DNA of 22,092 bases from assembly GCA_018263655.1 (NCBI GenBank), contig JAANWY010000183.1, positions 1 through 22,092 of the forward strand, written 5' to 3'. This DNA is from Anaerolineales bacterium. GTDB lineage: Bacteria > Chloroflexota > Anaerolineae > Epilineales > JAANWY01. Every line of letters begins with the position of its first letter. Position 1 is the stretch's first letter. Of the stretch, positions 1 to 6,462 are shown in pieces. Both the position numbers and the translations under genes were made by a program. Under the pieces are notes generated by a model. The model ran no database searches, was not told where the DNA came from, and worked only from the letters and a program-made list of their open reading frames with translations.

Positions 1-75
1 GGGGCGGCCGCCCCCCACCGACCCCTTTTTCCGGACTCTTCCTGTTGTGTAGGTACGAAGTGCCTGAGTAGTCAC
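1..75 (-). mobile_element. IS66-type MITE, half copy cut by the window edge
   Basis: The first 75 bases match the reverse complement of one half of the complete element at 12820-12950 with only scattered differences. The copy begins in the GC palindrome that forms the centre of the intact element and ends in the terminal repeat CCTGAGTAGTCAC at 63-75. Only one end is visible, so no target duplication can be checked. Because the window starts almost exactly at the palindromic centre, this may be a place where the assembly broke on a foldback repeat. Confidence 0.7.
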
Positions 76-81
76 AAGTAA

Positions 82-120
82 CGAAAAATGAGCAGTTGGG
101 TACCGCCCAACTGCTCATTT
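82..120 (-). terminator. Intrinsic terminator of ssb
   Basis: A perfect 15-bp inverted repeat (86-100 pairs with 106-120) encloses a 5-nt loop. Read on the minus strand it lies just after the ssb stop codon and is followed by a run of five T, the classic Rho-independent layout. It should also separate ssb from the repeat at the window start. Confidence 0.85.
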
Positions 121-152
121 CCGTGCTTGGTCTGTTGACGTTTCGCAAATCG

Positions 153-584
153 CTAGAACGGAATCTCCTCTTCATCCAGGTCCGCTCCCGTCCCCTCCCC
201 CTCCTCCTCAGCCTCAAAAGGTGCGGCGCCTCGGTCCTGCGCGCCTCCGAGGAACTTCACCGTAAAGGCTCGCACCTCGTAGGAGGCTCCAGGACTCCCG
301 TCGCTACGCGTCCAGATCCGGGGTCCGCCCGAGTCCGGGTCGGGTTGCATCGTGCCTTCCACCAGCACCTGGCGGCCCTTGCTGAGGTACTGATTCGTCG
401 TTTCAGCCAACCTGTTCCAACACGAGATCCGGAACCAAGTGGTCTGCTGTTGCAGCTCGCCCTGCTGATCGGTCCACTGGCGGTTGGTTGCTACTGAAAA
501 GTTGGTCACCGGCGTCCCACTTGGTGTGTAGCGCATTTCAGGGTCGCCGCCAAGGTTACCCACAATAATGACCTTCTGATACAT
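153..584 (-). CDS. ssb: Single-stranded DNA-binding protein SSB
   Basis: This protein coats single-stranded DNA during replication, repair and recombination and recruits partners through its C-terminal tip. The 143-residue product opens with MYQKVIIVGNLGGDPE, the first strand of the SSB OB-fold, and contains TNRQWTD and the conserved TTWFRI region. It ends in an acidic tail, DLDEEEIPF, equivalent to the partner-binding tip DDDIPF of E. coli SSB. The start at 584 was chosen over an upstream in-frame ATG at 632 because the SSB family begins at this point and a strong GGGAGGAG ribosome site lies just upstream. Length is normal for a bacterial SSB. The gene is transcribed away from mraZ, has its own consensus promoter and terminator, and looks monocistronic. 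Confidence 0.95.
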   Translation of the reverse strand: MYQKVIIVGNLGGDPEMRYTPSGTPVTNFSVATNRQWTDQQGELQQQTTWFRISCWNRLAETTNQYLSKGRQVLVEGTMQPDPDSGGPRIWTRSDGSPGASYEVRAFTVKFLGGAQDRGAAPFEAEEEGEGTGADLDEEEIPF

Positions 585-719
585 ATTACTCCTCCCTCTT
601 CGAGGTGACGGGGCCGTGAAGTGTCTCCCCATACGGTTTACGTCAGTTTTGACTATCAGGGTCGGTAATAGAGCAGACAGGATTCCCGTGTTTGATAATC
701 AAAACTGGTCAATGGTCAG

Positions 720-748
720 ATTATACACGACACCGTTCGGGATGTCAA
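720..748 (-). promoter_or_regulatory. Sigma-70 type promoter of ssb
   Basis: On the minus strand TTGACA (748-743) and TATAAT (725-720) are separated by exactly 17 bp, a perfect match to the housekeeping consensus. Transcription should start near 713, leaving a leader of about 130 nt before the ssb ATG at 584. The leader contains a short inverted repeat around 698-713, and no riboswitch was recognised in it. Confidence 0.85.
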
Positions 749-891
749 AATTGATAGAACAAACATTCGAACTGTGAGCCCTGTGAGCCGTAAACTCGAC
801 GGGCGACCGCCGGCTGCCCGATGTTCAAACGATGCTGGAATCAGAAAGCTTAAAATAAAGCTTAAAGTTCGATGAATACCCGTCCACCCCC
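749..891. other. Divergent ssb/mraZ spacer, no gene seen
   Basis: Between the ssb and mraZ promoters I see no credible coding region. The stretch holds a tandem 9-bp duplication CTGTGAGCC at 772-789 and two copies of AAAGCTTAAA at 845-854 and 857-866, 12 bp apart, in an A/T-rich patch upstream of the mraZ -35 element. The patch could act as an UP element, but that is inference. Confidence 0.5.
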
Positions 892-920
892 TTGATTCTT
901 GGGGGGTTGTGGAGTATAAT
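892..920 (+). promoter_or_regulatory. Promoter of mraZ and the dcw operon
   Basis: TTGATT (892-897) and a perfect TATAAT (915-920) are separated by 17 bp. Transcription should begin near 927, giving a leader of about 70 nt before mraZ. No other promoter of this quality was seen upstream of a dcw gene, so this is probably the main promoter of the cluster. Confidence 0.8.
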
Positions 921-928
921 GTTATTAG

Positions 929-960
929 GTGGTGGAAAGTGGAGGATTGTGGTGATTGGG
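929..960 (+). promoter_or_regulatory. Probable MraZ operator, 10-bp-spaced GTGG repeats
   Basis: GTGG occurs at 929, 939 and 949, exactly 10 bp apart, followed by TGGG at 957. A further GTGG at 909, two periods upstream, overlaps the promoter. MraZ is known to bind short G-rich direct repeats with a helical-turn period just upstream of its own gene. The position at and just after the predicted transcription start fits autorepression. Binding is inferred from repeat pattern and place. Confidence 0.7.
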
Positions 961-980
961 AGCGCACAGACGCTCCCAAT
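955..980 (+). promoter_or_regulatory. Perfect hairpin in the mraZ leader
   Basis: ATTGGGAGCG (955-964) and CGCTCCCAAT (971-980) form a perfect 10-bp stem with a 6-nt loop. It ends 8 nt before the mraZ Shine-Dalgarno AGGAG at 989-993. No T-run follows, so it is not a terminator. It could influence mRNA stability or ribosome access, and its left arm overlaps the last operator repeat. Confidence 0.6.
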
Positions 981-996
981 TGCCGTTTAGGAGCTC

Positions 997-1443
997 ATGG
1001 CACGTATGTTCTCTGGCGAGTTCGAGCACAGCATCGACGATAAAGGCCGGCTCATCATCCCGGCCCGTCTGCGTGTGGAACTCCCAGGAGAAGTTTTTAT
1101 CACACGTGGCTTTGAAGGTTGTCTCTTCTTGTATCCCATTGATACTTGGAATGAGATGTCTGACAAGCTCAGGGGCCTATCAACGACGAACAAAGCTGCC
1201 CGATTTGTGTCTCGCCTAATGTTCCCGGGCAGCGAGACTGGCCTTGATAATCAAGGGCGCATTTCAGTTCCACCTCCACTCCGCGACCATGCAGATATTC
1301 AACTCGGCGGCGAAGTCGTCGTCCTCGGTGTCAACAATCGAATTGAGCTCTGGAGCAAGTCGCGGTGGAGGCAAATGACTCAAGAGCTGGAGCAAAACAT
1401 CGCAAAACACGCTGACGCACTCGACGTTGACTTTACCTTTTAG
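997..1443 (+). CDS. mraZ: Transcriptional regulator MraZ
   Basis: MraZ is a DNA-binding protein of the SpoVT-AbrB fold that represses the dcw operon. The 148-residue product has the two family half-repeats: FEHSIDDKGRLIIPARLR near residues 9-26 and GLDNQGRISVPPPLR in the second half, each with the D-x-x-GR-x-x-P signature. AGGAG lies only 3 nt before the ATG at 997. Most MraZ proteins begin MFxG, so the second ATG at 1006 (MFSGEFEH), 12 nt after the AGGAG, is a real alternative start. The gene is first in the cluster and sits directly behind the promoter, operator and hairpin described upstream. The downstream gap to rsmH has been lengthened by a MITE. Confidence 0.95.
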   Translation: MARMFSGEFEHSIDDKGRLIIPARLRVELPGEVFITRGFEGCLFLYPIDTWNEMSDKLRGLSTTNKAARFVSRLMFPGSETGLDNQGRISVPPPLRDHADIQLGGEVVVLGVNNRIELWSKSRWRQMTQELEQNIAKHADALDVDFTF

Positions 1444-1455
1444 TACATTTTAGTA

Positions 1456-1604
1456 CATTTGACGTAACTGTTCAGGTAGCGGGGACCCTTGCGAAGGTTT
1501 GCCAATCGCTTTCGGGTTGAGGTGCCCCTCGCCAGTCGAAAATCGGCCTCTTGCCAAGGTTCTTCCTAACCTTCGCAAGGGTAGCTGAACGGTTACCATT
1601 TGAC
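1456..1604. repeat. 8-bp target duplications around the mraZ-rsmH MITE
   Basis: CATTTGAC stands directly before the element (1456-1463) and directly after it (1597-1604), with no mismatch. This fixes the element ends at 1464 and 1596 and shows that it arrived by transposition rather than arising in place. Confidence 0.85.
1464..1596. mobile_element. IS66-type MITE, copy in the mraZ-rsmH gap
   Basis: This 133-bp palindromic element carries no gene. Its ends are GTAACTGTTCAG (1464-1475) and CTGAACGGTTAC (1585-1596), a 12-bp inverted repeat with one mismatch. An inner perfect 15-bp inverted repeat, ACCCTTGCGAAGGTT, lies at 1485-1499 and 1568-1582. Ends starting GTAA together with 8-bp duplications are known hallmarks of the IS66 family. 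The 98-bp core differs from the copy before murD (7535-7632) at only about three positions. It ends 54 bp before the rsmH start. The transposase source is not in the window. Confidence 0.85.
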
Positions 1605-1640
1605 AACCGCACTTGACCAATGACAACCGCACCTGACCAA
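1601..1640. repeat. 20-bp tandem duplication before rsmH
   Basis: Two adjacent 20-bp units at 1601-1620 and 1621-1640 differ at one base. They begin inside the right-hand target duplication of the MITE and end 10 bp before the rsmH ATG. They separate possible -35 sequences from a TATAAT at 1647-1652, so copy number could affect local transcription. No function is proven. Confidence 0.7.
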
Positions 1641-1650
1641 CCCAATTATA

Positions 1651-2616
1651 ATGTGTAACCGCCATAATGCAAGTGGCCAATCTGAGCCCCGTCGGTGGGA
1701 CGAGTCGCCACACGTTCCGGTCCTGTACGACGAGGTTATGGCCTGGCTGTCTCCATCCTCTGCCGGCTGCTACATCGATGGTACGGTGGGGGCAGGTGGG
1801 CACGCGTGGGGAATCCTGGAGGACTCAAGCCCTGGCGGTCGTTTGTTGGGGCTCGATGCCGATCCAGCGGCCCTAGAGCTCACCCGCGAGCGACTAGGTC
1901 AATTCGGCGAGCGGGCGACGCTGACTCACGCTAACTTCGACACGCTGGGGACTGTCGCACCGCGCCATGGCTTCAAGACTGTCGATGGGATACTGCTGGA
2001 TCTCGGCCTATCGTCAATGCAACTGGCTAATGCCAATCGCGGGTTCTCTTTCCAGGCCGAAGGACCACTGGATATGCGGTTTGATCCACAGCAGCCGCGC
2101 ACGGCGGCCGATCTCGTCAACACTCTGCCGGCCGATGAGGTGGCCGACATCCTGTGGCGGTATGGTGAGGAGCGCTACTCGAGGCGCATCGCTCGCGCCA
2201 TCGAAGCTGAGCGCCCCATCCACACCACCCAGGAACTCGTCGCCATCATCAGGCAAGCGGCGCCGGCGCGCGGGAGACTGCATCCTGCGACCCGCACCTT
2301 CCAAGCGTTGCGCATCGCTACGAACGACGAGCTAGGTGCCCTGGAGAGAACCTTGCCACAAGCGGTCGATCTGCTAGATACCGAGGGACGGCTAGCCGTC
2401 ATCAGCTTCCACTCGCTGGAAGACCGGATTGTCAAGCATTTTTTCAAAAAGGCTGAGCGGGACTGCATCTGCCCGCCGGAGCTTCCGGTCTGTATGTGCG
2501 ATCACGAACCGACGCTGAAGGTCTTGACCCGCAAGCCTGTCACCCCGTCAGCAGATGAGGTTCGGCGCAATCCGCGAAGCCGAAGCGCTAAGCTGCGCGT
2601 CGCCGCCCGGATCTGA
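1651..2616 (+). CDS. rsmH: 16S rRNA (cytosine-1402-N4)-methyltransferase RsmH
   Basis: RsmH (formerly MraW) methylates N4 of C1402 in 16S rRNA using S-adenosylmethionine. The 321-residue product shows the family blocks in order: HVPVLYDEVM near 21-30, the SAM-binding DGTVGAGGHAWGILE, DLGLSSMQLANANRGFSF, ALRIATNDELGALE, ISFHSLEDRIVKHFF and the basic C-terminal RNPRSRSAKLRVAARI. An in-frame stop at 1621-1623 and the lack of other early in-frame starts leave ATG 1651 as the only good start. It has no Shine-Dalgarno sequence and overlaps a TATAAT at 1647-1652. Length is typical. It is the usual second gene of the dcw cluster. Confidence 0.95.
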   Translation: MCNRHNASGQSEPRRWDESPHVPVLYDEVMAWLSPSSAGCYIDGTVGAGGHAWGILEDSSPGGRLLGLDADPAALELTRERLGQFGERATLTHANFDTLGTVAPRHGFKTVDGILLDLGLSSMQLANANRGFSFQAEGPLDMRFDPQQPRTAADLVNTLPADEVADILWRYGEERYSRRIARAIEAERPIHTTQELVAIIRQAAPARGRLHPATRTFQALRIATNDELGALERTLPQAVDLLDTEGRLAVISFHSLEDRIVKHFFKKAERDCICPPELPVCMCDHEPTLKVLTRKPVTPSADEVRRNPRSRSAKLRVAARI

Positions 2617-2684
2617 TAGTCAAAACCGACGACCACCTAACTTGAGCGCTGAAGACGAAAAAACGATAGAGGGGAGAGAATACA

Positions 2685-3167
2685 ATGCCGGCGCAACTCC
2701 AGACATTGTCACTTTCACGACTCAGCCGGCTCCGCCGACAGGAGCTTGTTGAGCGCAACGTGTTGCGTCTGATCTGCCTAGGCCTCGTAGCCGTCAGCCT
2801 GGCCGGCCTACTCTACCTCACTCAGGCTAGCGCTGCCACAACCCTTTACTACGAGATCCAGGAACTTCGCCAAGACAAGGAACGTCTACAACGTACGCGA
2901 GATCGCTTGCGAGGGGACGTTGCTGCCTTGACGGCACCTAAACGCGTCAAGAGCCTAGCCCAGGATCTCGGTTTCCAGTCCACACCGCACACTGAATTCC
3001 TGCCTGGCATTAAGACGCCCGTCGTTGTCCAGCAGCCACCTCCCACCGTTCCTGCCGACAGCCCGCCTGCCATCGAGAGGCTCCTAGCTCGAACCAGTGG
3101 TTGGTTACAGGGGGCCTTGAGCGTACTTCCACCCCCGCAACAAGTCGAAGCGGGCCTGGCAGACTAA
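2685..3167 (+). CDS. ftsL: FtsL-like bitopic division protein
   Basis: FtsL works with FtsB and FtsQ in the inner-membrane divisome complex that activates FtsW and FtsI. The 160-residue product has a basic N-terminus (RLSRLRRQELVER), one transmembrane helix at about residues 27-46, then a charged coiled-coil segment at about 52-82 (YYEIQELRQDKERLQRTR). This is followed by an APKRVKSLAQDLGF segment typical of FtsL/DivIC proteins and a proline-rich periplasmic tail. Sequence conservation in this family is low, so the assignment rests on topology and on position between rsmH and ftsI. GGGGAGAG precedes the ATG at a good distance. Its stop codon overlaps the ftsI start by one base. Confidence 0.8.
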   Translation: MPAQLQTLSLSRLSRLRRQELVERNVLRLICLGLVAVSLAGLLYLTQASAATTLYYEIQELRQDKERLQRTRDRLRGDVAALTAPKRVKSLAQDLGFQSTPHTEFLPGIKTPVVVQQPPPTVPADSPPAIERLLARTSGWLQGALSVLPPPQQVEAGLAD

Positions 3168-4897
3168 TGAACCACTTATCTCTTCCAGGCGACTCAGGAC
3201 AGGCCCATCGCGAGAAGTCAGAGCGGGCCGATTCCCTGGCCATGCGCTCACGGAAACGCCTCGTGATGCTAGCGGCGGCGCTGGTGGCGGCCGTGATCGT
3301 GATCAGCGGCCGGCTGGCCTATTGGCAAGTGATCAGCGAGGACGAAATCCTGTCCCGAGCCGACAGTCCAGTTAGGACACTCATGCCGCGTCGGGGCGCT
3401 ATCTTCGATCGGCGCGGGTACCCGCTGGCTGTTGAGTCATACACCTACGCGATTTCTGCATCGCCGAATCAGATCGAAGACCCAGCGGAAGTCGCACGCC
3501 AGTTGGCCAAATGGCTAGACCCGTCCATGGAAGAGATATGGAACGCCATTCGGGACTCCAAAAAGCGATATGCGCCCTTGGCCCGCAACGTCGACATCCC
3601 GACAGGCGAAGCCATTGAGGCCCTGGCCTTGGATGGGATCAATGCGACAAAGGAATCTCAGCGCAGCTACCCTAACGGCGCACTGGCCGGCCACCTTTTC
3701 GGATTTGTGAATCAGGAAGGCCGGGCCAGCTTCGGTCTGGAAGAGTACTACGACCGTGAGTTGCGGGGCCGTAAGGGAAGCTCGGGGGGGGCGGGCCTGC
3801 AGCACCGGCTCAGGCCGGCCCAAGATGGGTATGACCTGGTGCTGACCATCGATCGCGTCATCCAAGCGATGGTAGAAGAGAAACTGGCGGCCGGCGTCGA
3901 GGAGTATTCCGCTACTGGCGGGACCGTCGTCGTGATGCAGCCTGAGACCGGGGCAATCCTCGCCATGGCCAGCTACCCCCCGTTCAACCCGAATGAATAC
4001 GCGACCACGCCAGAGGAGCAGTGGCTCAACCCGGCTATCGGCGCACAGTACGAACCGGGCTCGGTGGTCAAAGTGCTGACCTTGGCAGCCGGCCTCGATG
4101 CTGGCATCGTCGCACCCGACAGTCACTACGACGACAGAGGCACAATCACATACGGTGGCGTCGAAATCAGCAACTGGGATCTCATCGCTCACGGTAGGAC
4201 CTCTATCGCCCGCATGTTGCAGCTCTCGCTAAATCTGGGTGCCGTCCACATCGCCGAGGCCCTGGGTCGCGCGCGATTCTATGACTATATGCAAGCCTTC
4301 GGTTTGGGACAGCCGACGGGCATCGACCTGGCCGGCGAGACCCCAGGACTGCTGCGCACCCCCACCGATCACCCCTGGCATACGGCTGACCTGGCCACCA
4401 ACAGCTTTGGGCAAGGCATGGCAACAACGCCGCTACAGATGGTGTCTGCCGTGGCTGCCATCGCCAATGATGGGGTACTGATGCGCCCACGTGTCGTTGA
4501 TCGCATCGTAAATGGCGAAACCGTCGTGCGCCAGAATAGGCCAACCGAAATCCGGCGGGTCGTCTCCGGGAAGGCCGCCAACGAAACAAGCGAGCTGATG
4601 GTATCCGTAGTGGAAGAGGAAGTCACGCAGGCCATTCTATCCAACTACACCGTAGCCGGCAAGACGGGAACCGCCCAGATACCCACTCCCGACGGCTACC
4701 ACCCGGACGATACTATCGGGTCCTTCGCCGGGTTCGCGCCGGTAGACGATCCGCAATTCGTCATGTTGGTCAAACTCGATCGTCCAAATCTTCATCGCGG
4801 CTCCTGGACAGCTGCGCCACTGTTTCGCGAAATCGCGGTCGAGCTGCTTCAGTTACTCGGTGTGCCACCGGACAACGTTCGGTTGGCGAGGAAGTAG
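3167..4897 (+). CDS. ftsI: Division-specific transpeptidase FtsI (PBP3 class)
   Basis: FtsI is a monofunctional class B penicillin-binding protein that cross-links septal peptidoglycan together with FtsW. From ATG 3167 the product has 576 residues: a cytoplasmic N-terminus, one membrane anchor (LVMLAAALVAAVIVISG), the dimerisation domain (RGAIFDRRGYPLA), and the transpeptidase domain. The three active-site motifs are complete: SVVK with the nucleophilic serine at about 299, SLN at about 354-356, and KTGTAQ at about 499-504. The chosen ATG overlaps the ftsL stop (TAATG), which suggests translational coupling. ATG 3242 (MRSRKRLVML) is an alternative that places the anchor nearer the N-terminus. 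No C-terminal PASTA domain is seen. Confidence 0.93.
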   Translation: MNHLSLPGDSGQAHREKSERADSLAMRSRKRLVMLAAALVAAVIVISGRLAYWQVISEDEILSRADSPVRTLMPRRGAIFDRRGYPLAVESYTYAISASPNQIEDPAEVARQLAKWLDPSMEEIWNAIRDSKKRYAPLARNVDIPTGEAIEALALDGINATKESQRSYPNGALAGHLFGFVNQEGRASFGLEEYYDRELRGRKGSSGGAGLQHRLRPAQDGYDLVLTIDRVIQAMVEEKLAAGVEEYSATGGTVVVMQPETGAILAMASYPPFNPNEYATTPEEQWLNPAIGAQYEPGSVVKVLTLAAGLDAGIVAPDSHYDDRGTITYGGVEISNWDLIAHGRTSIARMLQLSLNLGAVHIAEALGRARFYDYMQAFGLGQPTGIDLAGETPGLLRTPTDHPWHTADLATNSFGQGMATTPLQMVSAVAAIANDGVLMRPRVVDRIVNGETVVRQNRPTEIRRVVSGKAANETSELMVSVVEEEVTQAILSNYTVAGKTGTAQIPTPDGYHPDDTIGSFAGFAPVDDPQFVMLVKLDRPNLHRGSWTAAPLFREIAVELLQLLGVPPDNVRLARK

Positions 4898-4905
4898 CAT
4901 CCGAT

Positions 4906-6405
4906 ATGTTGTCAGTCGTCGATTGTATTGACTTCCTGATCAGTCCTCCCAACGGACCAACCGTCTTTGACGGGCAGGCAGAGACGGTTGTCCGCGAGGT
5001 GACGTTCAGCGATGTCGTCATCGACTCGCGGGAGGCACAGCCTGGCTCGCTGTTCGTCGCATTGCCCGGCGAGCAGGTCGATGGCCACCAATTTGTCGCC
5101 GAGGCACTGGCCAACGGGGCTGCCGGCGCGCTAATTCACGAGGACGTCGAACTGAATCCGCAGCCGGCCGTCGTCGATGTGCGCCGAACGCTGGCCCCGA
5201 CCCTACTGGCGAATTTGGGTGGCCCTGTGTTGCTCCGGGTGGAAGACACGCTCGAGGCCCTGCAACGGATCGCAGCCGGCTGGCGGGCGAGATTCCCGGT
5301 CCGCGCCATCGGAGTCACGGGCAGTATCGGCAAGACAACCACTAAGGAAACGGTAGCAGCCGTCCTCGGCCAACGCTACGACACCTTGAAAAGTGAAGGG
5401 AATCTCAACAACGAGATTGGGCTCCCGTTGACCTTACTGCGCTTGCGCCCGCGACACGAACGAGCCGTGCTGGAGATGGGCATGTACAGTCTGGGCGAGA
5501 TCGCGGAGCTGGCAGCCATCGCCCGGCCCCACATCGGCGTCGTTACCAACATCGGCCCGGTGCATCTGGGGCGTCTGGGCTCTCTGGAAGCCATTGCCAA
5601 CGCCAAGGCAGAATTAGTCGAGGCCTTGCCGGCCGACGGTACAGCGATACTCAATGCAGATGCCCCCCTGGTCACGGCCATGGCCGAACGTACAGAGGCC
5701 GATGTCTTCACCTACGGTCTCGATCCAGGGGCAAACCTGTGGGCAGACGAGATCGATAGCTTGGGGCTCGATGGGATCAGTTTTCGACTGCACCACGGCG
5801 ACGAGAAGTTGCACGTGAAGGTCCCGATGTTGGGCCGGCACAGCGTGCACACCACCCTCGCCGCCGCCGCCGTTGGCCTCGCAGACAATCTCACCTGGCA
5901 GGAGGTACTGGACGGCCTGCAGGAACCGCGCGGGCACCTGCGCCTCGTCGTCGTAGCGGGGATCAATGGCTCGACGATCCTGGATGATACTTACAACGCG
6001 GGCCCTGAATCAACGCTCGCGGCCCTGAATCTGCTGGCCGACCTGAACGGTCGGACAATTGCCGTGCTAGGCGACATGCTGGAGCTGGGCGCGCTAGAGG
6101 CCGAAGGCCACGAGAAAGTCGGTGTGCGGGTCGCCACCGTTGTGGACAGACTGATCACTGTGGGTGATCTGGGTCGCACGATGGGCGAAGCTGCTTTGAA
6201 AGCCGGCATGCCGTCCGATCACGTACGCTTTGCAGCGCACAACGCTGAAGCCATCGAATATCTGCGCGAGACGCTGCAACCCGACGACACGGTTCTCGTC
6301 AAGGGCTCTCGCGCCCTGCAGATGGAGGAGATTGTGGCAGCGATTGCGAGTTCCGGCGAGAGTCCCTCCGGCGAGAGTCCCTCCGGGGAGAGTCCCATCG
6401 GATGA
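4906..6405 (+). CDS. murF: UDP-MurNAc-pentapeptide synthetase MurF
   Basis: MurF adds the terminal D-Ala-D-Ala dipeptide to UDP-MurNAc-tripeptide with ATP. The 499-residue product has the N-terminal substrate domain (VIDSREAQPGSLFVALPG), the ATP loop GVTGSIGKTTTKE at about 136-148, the LEMGMYSLGEIAELA motif typical of MurF, and DDTYNAGPES in the C-terminal domain. The last residues are a repeat, (SGESP)x3 then IG, encoded by three 15-bp tandem units and absent from ordinary MurF. It begins 8 bp after the ftsI stop, where murE usually stands in dcw clusters; no murE is present. A GAGGAA at the end of ftsI may serve as its ribosome site. Confidence 0.93.
   Translation: MLSVVDCIDFLISPPNGPTVFDGQAETVVREVTFSDVVIDSREAQPGSLFVALPGEQVDGHQFVAEALANGAAGALIHEDVELNPQPAVVDVRRTLAPTLLANLGGPVLLRVEDTLEALQRIAAGWRARFPVRAIGVTGSIGKTTTKETVAAVLGQRYDTLKSEGNLNNEIGLPLTLLRLRPRHERAVLEMGMYSLGEIAELAAIARPHIGVVTNIGPVHLGRLGSLEAIANAKAELVEALPADGTAILNADAPLVTAMAERTEADVFTYGLDPGANLWADEIDSLGLDGISFRLHHGDEKLHVKVPMLGRHSVHTTLAAAAVGLADNLTWQEVLDGLQEPRGHLRLVVVAGINGSTILDDTYNAGPESTLAALNLLADLNGRTIAVLGDMLELGALEAEGHEKVGVRVATVVDRLITVGDLGRTMGEAALKAGMPSDHVRFAAHNAEAIEYLRETLQPDDTVLVKGSRALQMEEIVAAIASSGESPSGESPSGESPIG
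6352..6396 (+). repeat. 15-bp x3 in-frame tandem repeat at the murF 3' end
   Basis: Three contiguous 15-bp units at 6352-6366, 6367-6381 and 6382-6396 encode SGESP three times just before the stop codon. The first two are identical and the third differs by one base. A 15-bp unit keeps the frame, so changes in copy number would only lengthen or shorten the tail. Confidence 0.85.
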
Positions 6406-6462
6406 ATTCGCCGGCTGACACTGAAAAGACCCGGCAGGGTCGCTAATGACTGATCATTGACA

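Noticed and set aside
96..497. 133-codon plus-strand frame over ssb
   Set aside because: It is antisense to ssb, which has all SSB features, and contains the ssb terminator hairpin.
1613..1652. Sigma-70 promoter for rsmH at TATAAT 1647-1652
   Set aside because: TTGACC/ATGACA candidates upstream sit 21-28 bp away, outside the normal spacing, and the ATG overlaps the -10.
3515..4192. Long open frame on the minus strand inside ftsI
   Set aside because: It lies wholly opposite a well-supported gene, has no family motif and no ribosome site. GC-rich coding DNA commonly gives such shadows.
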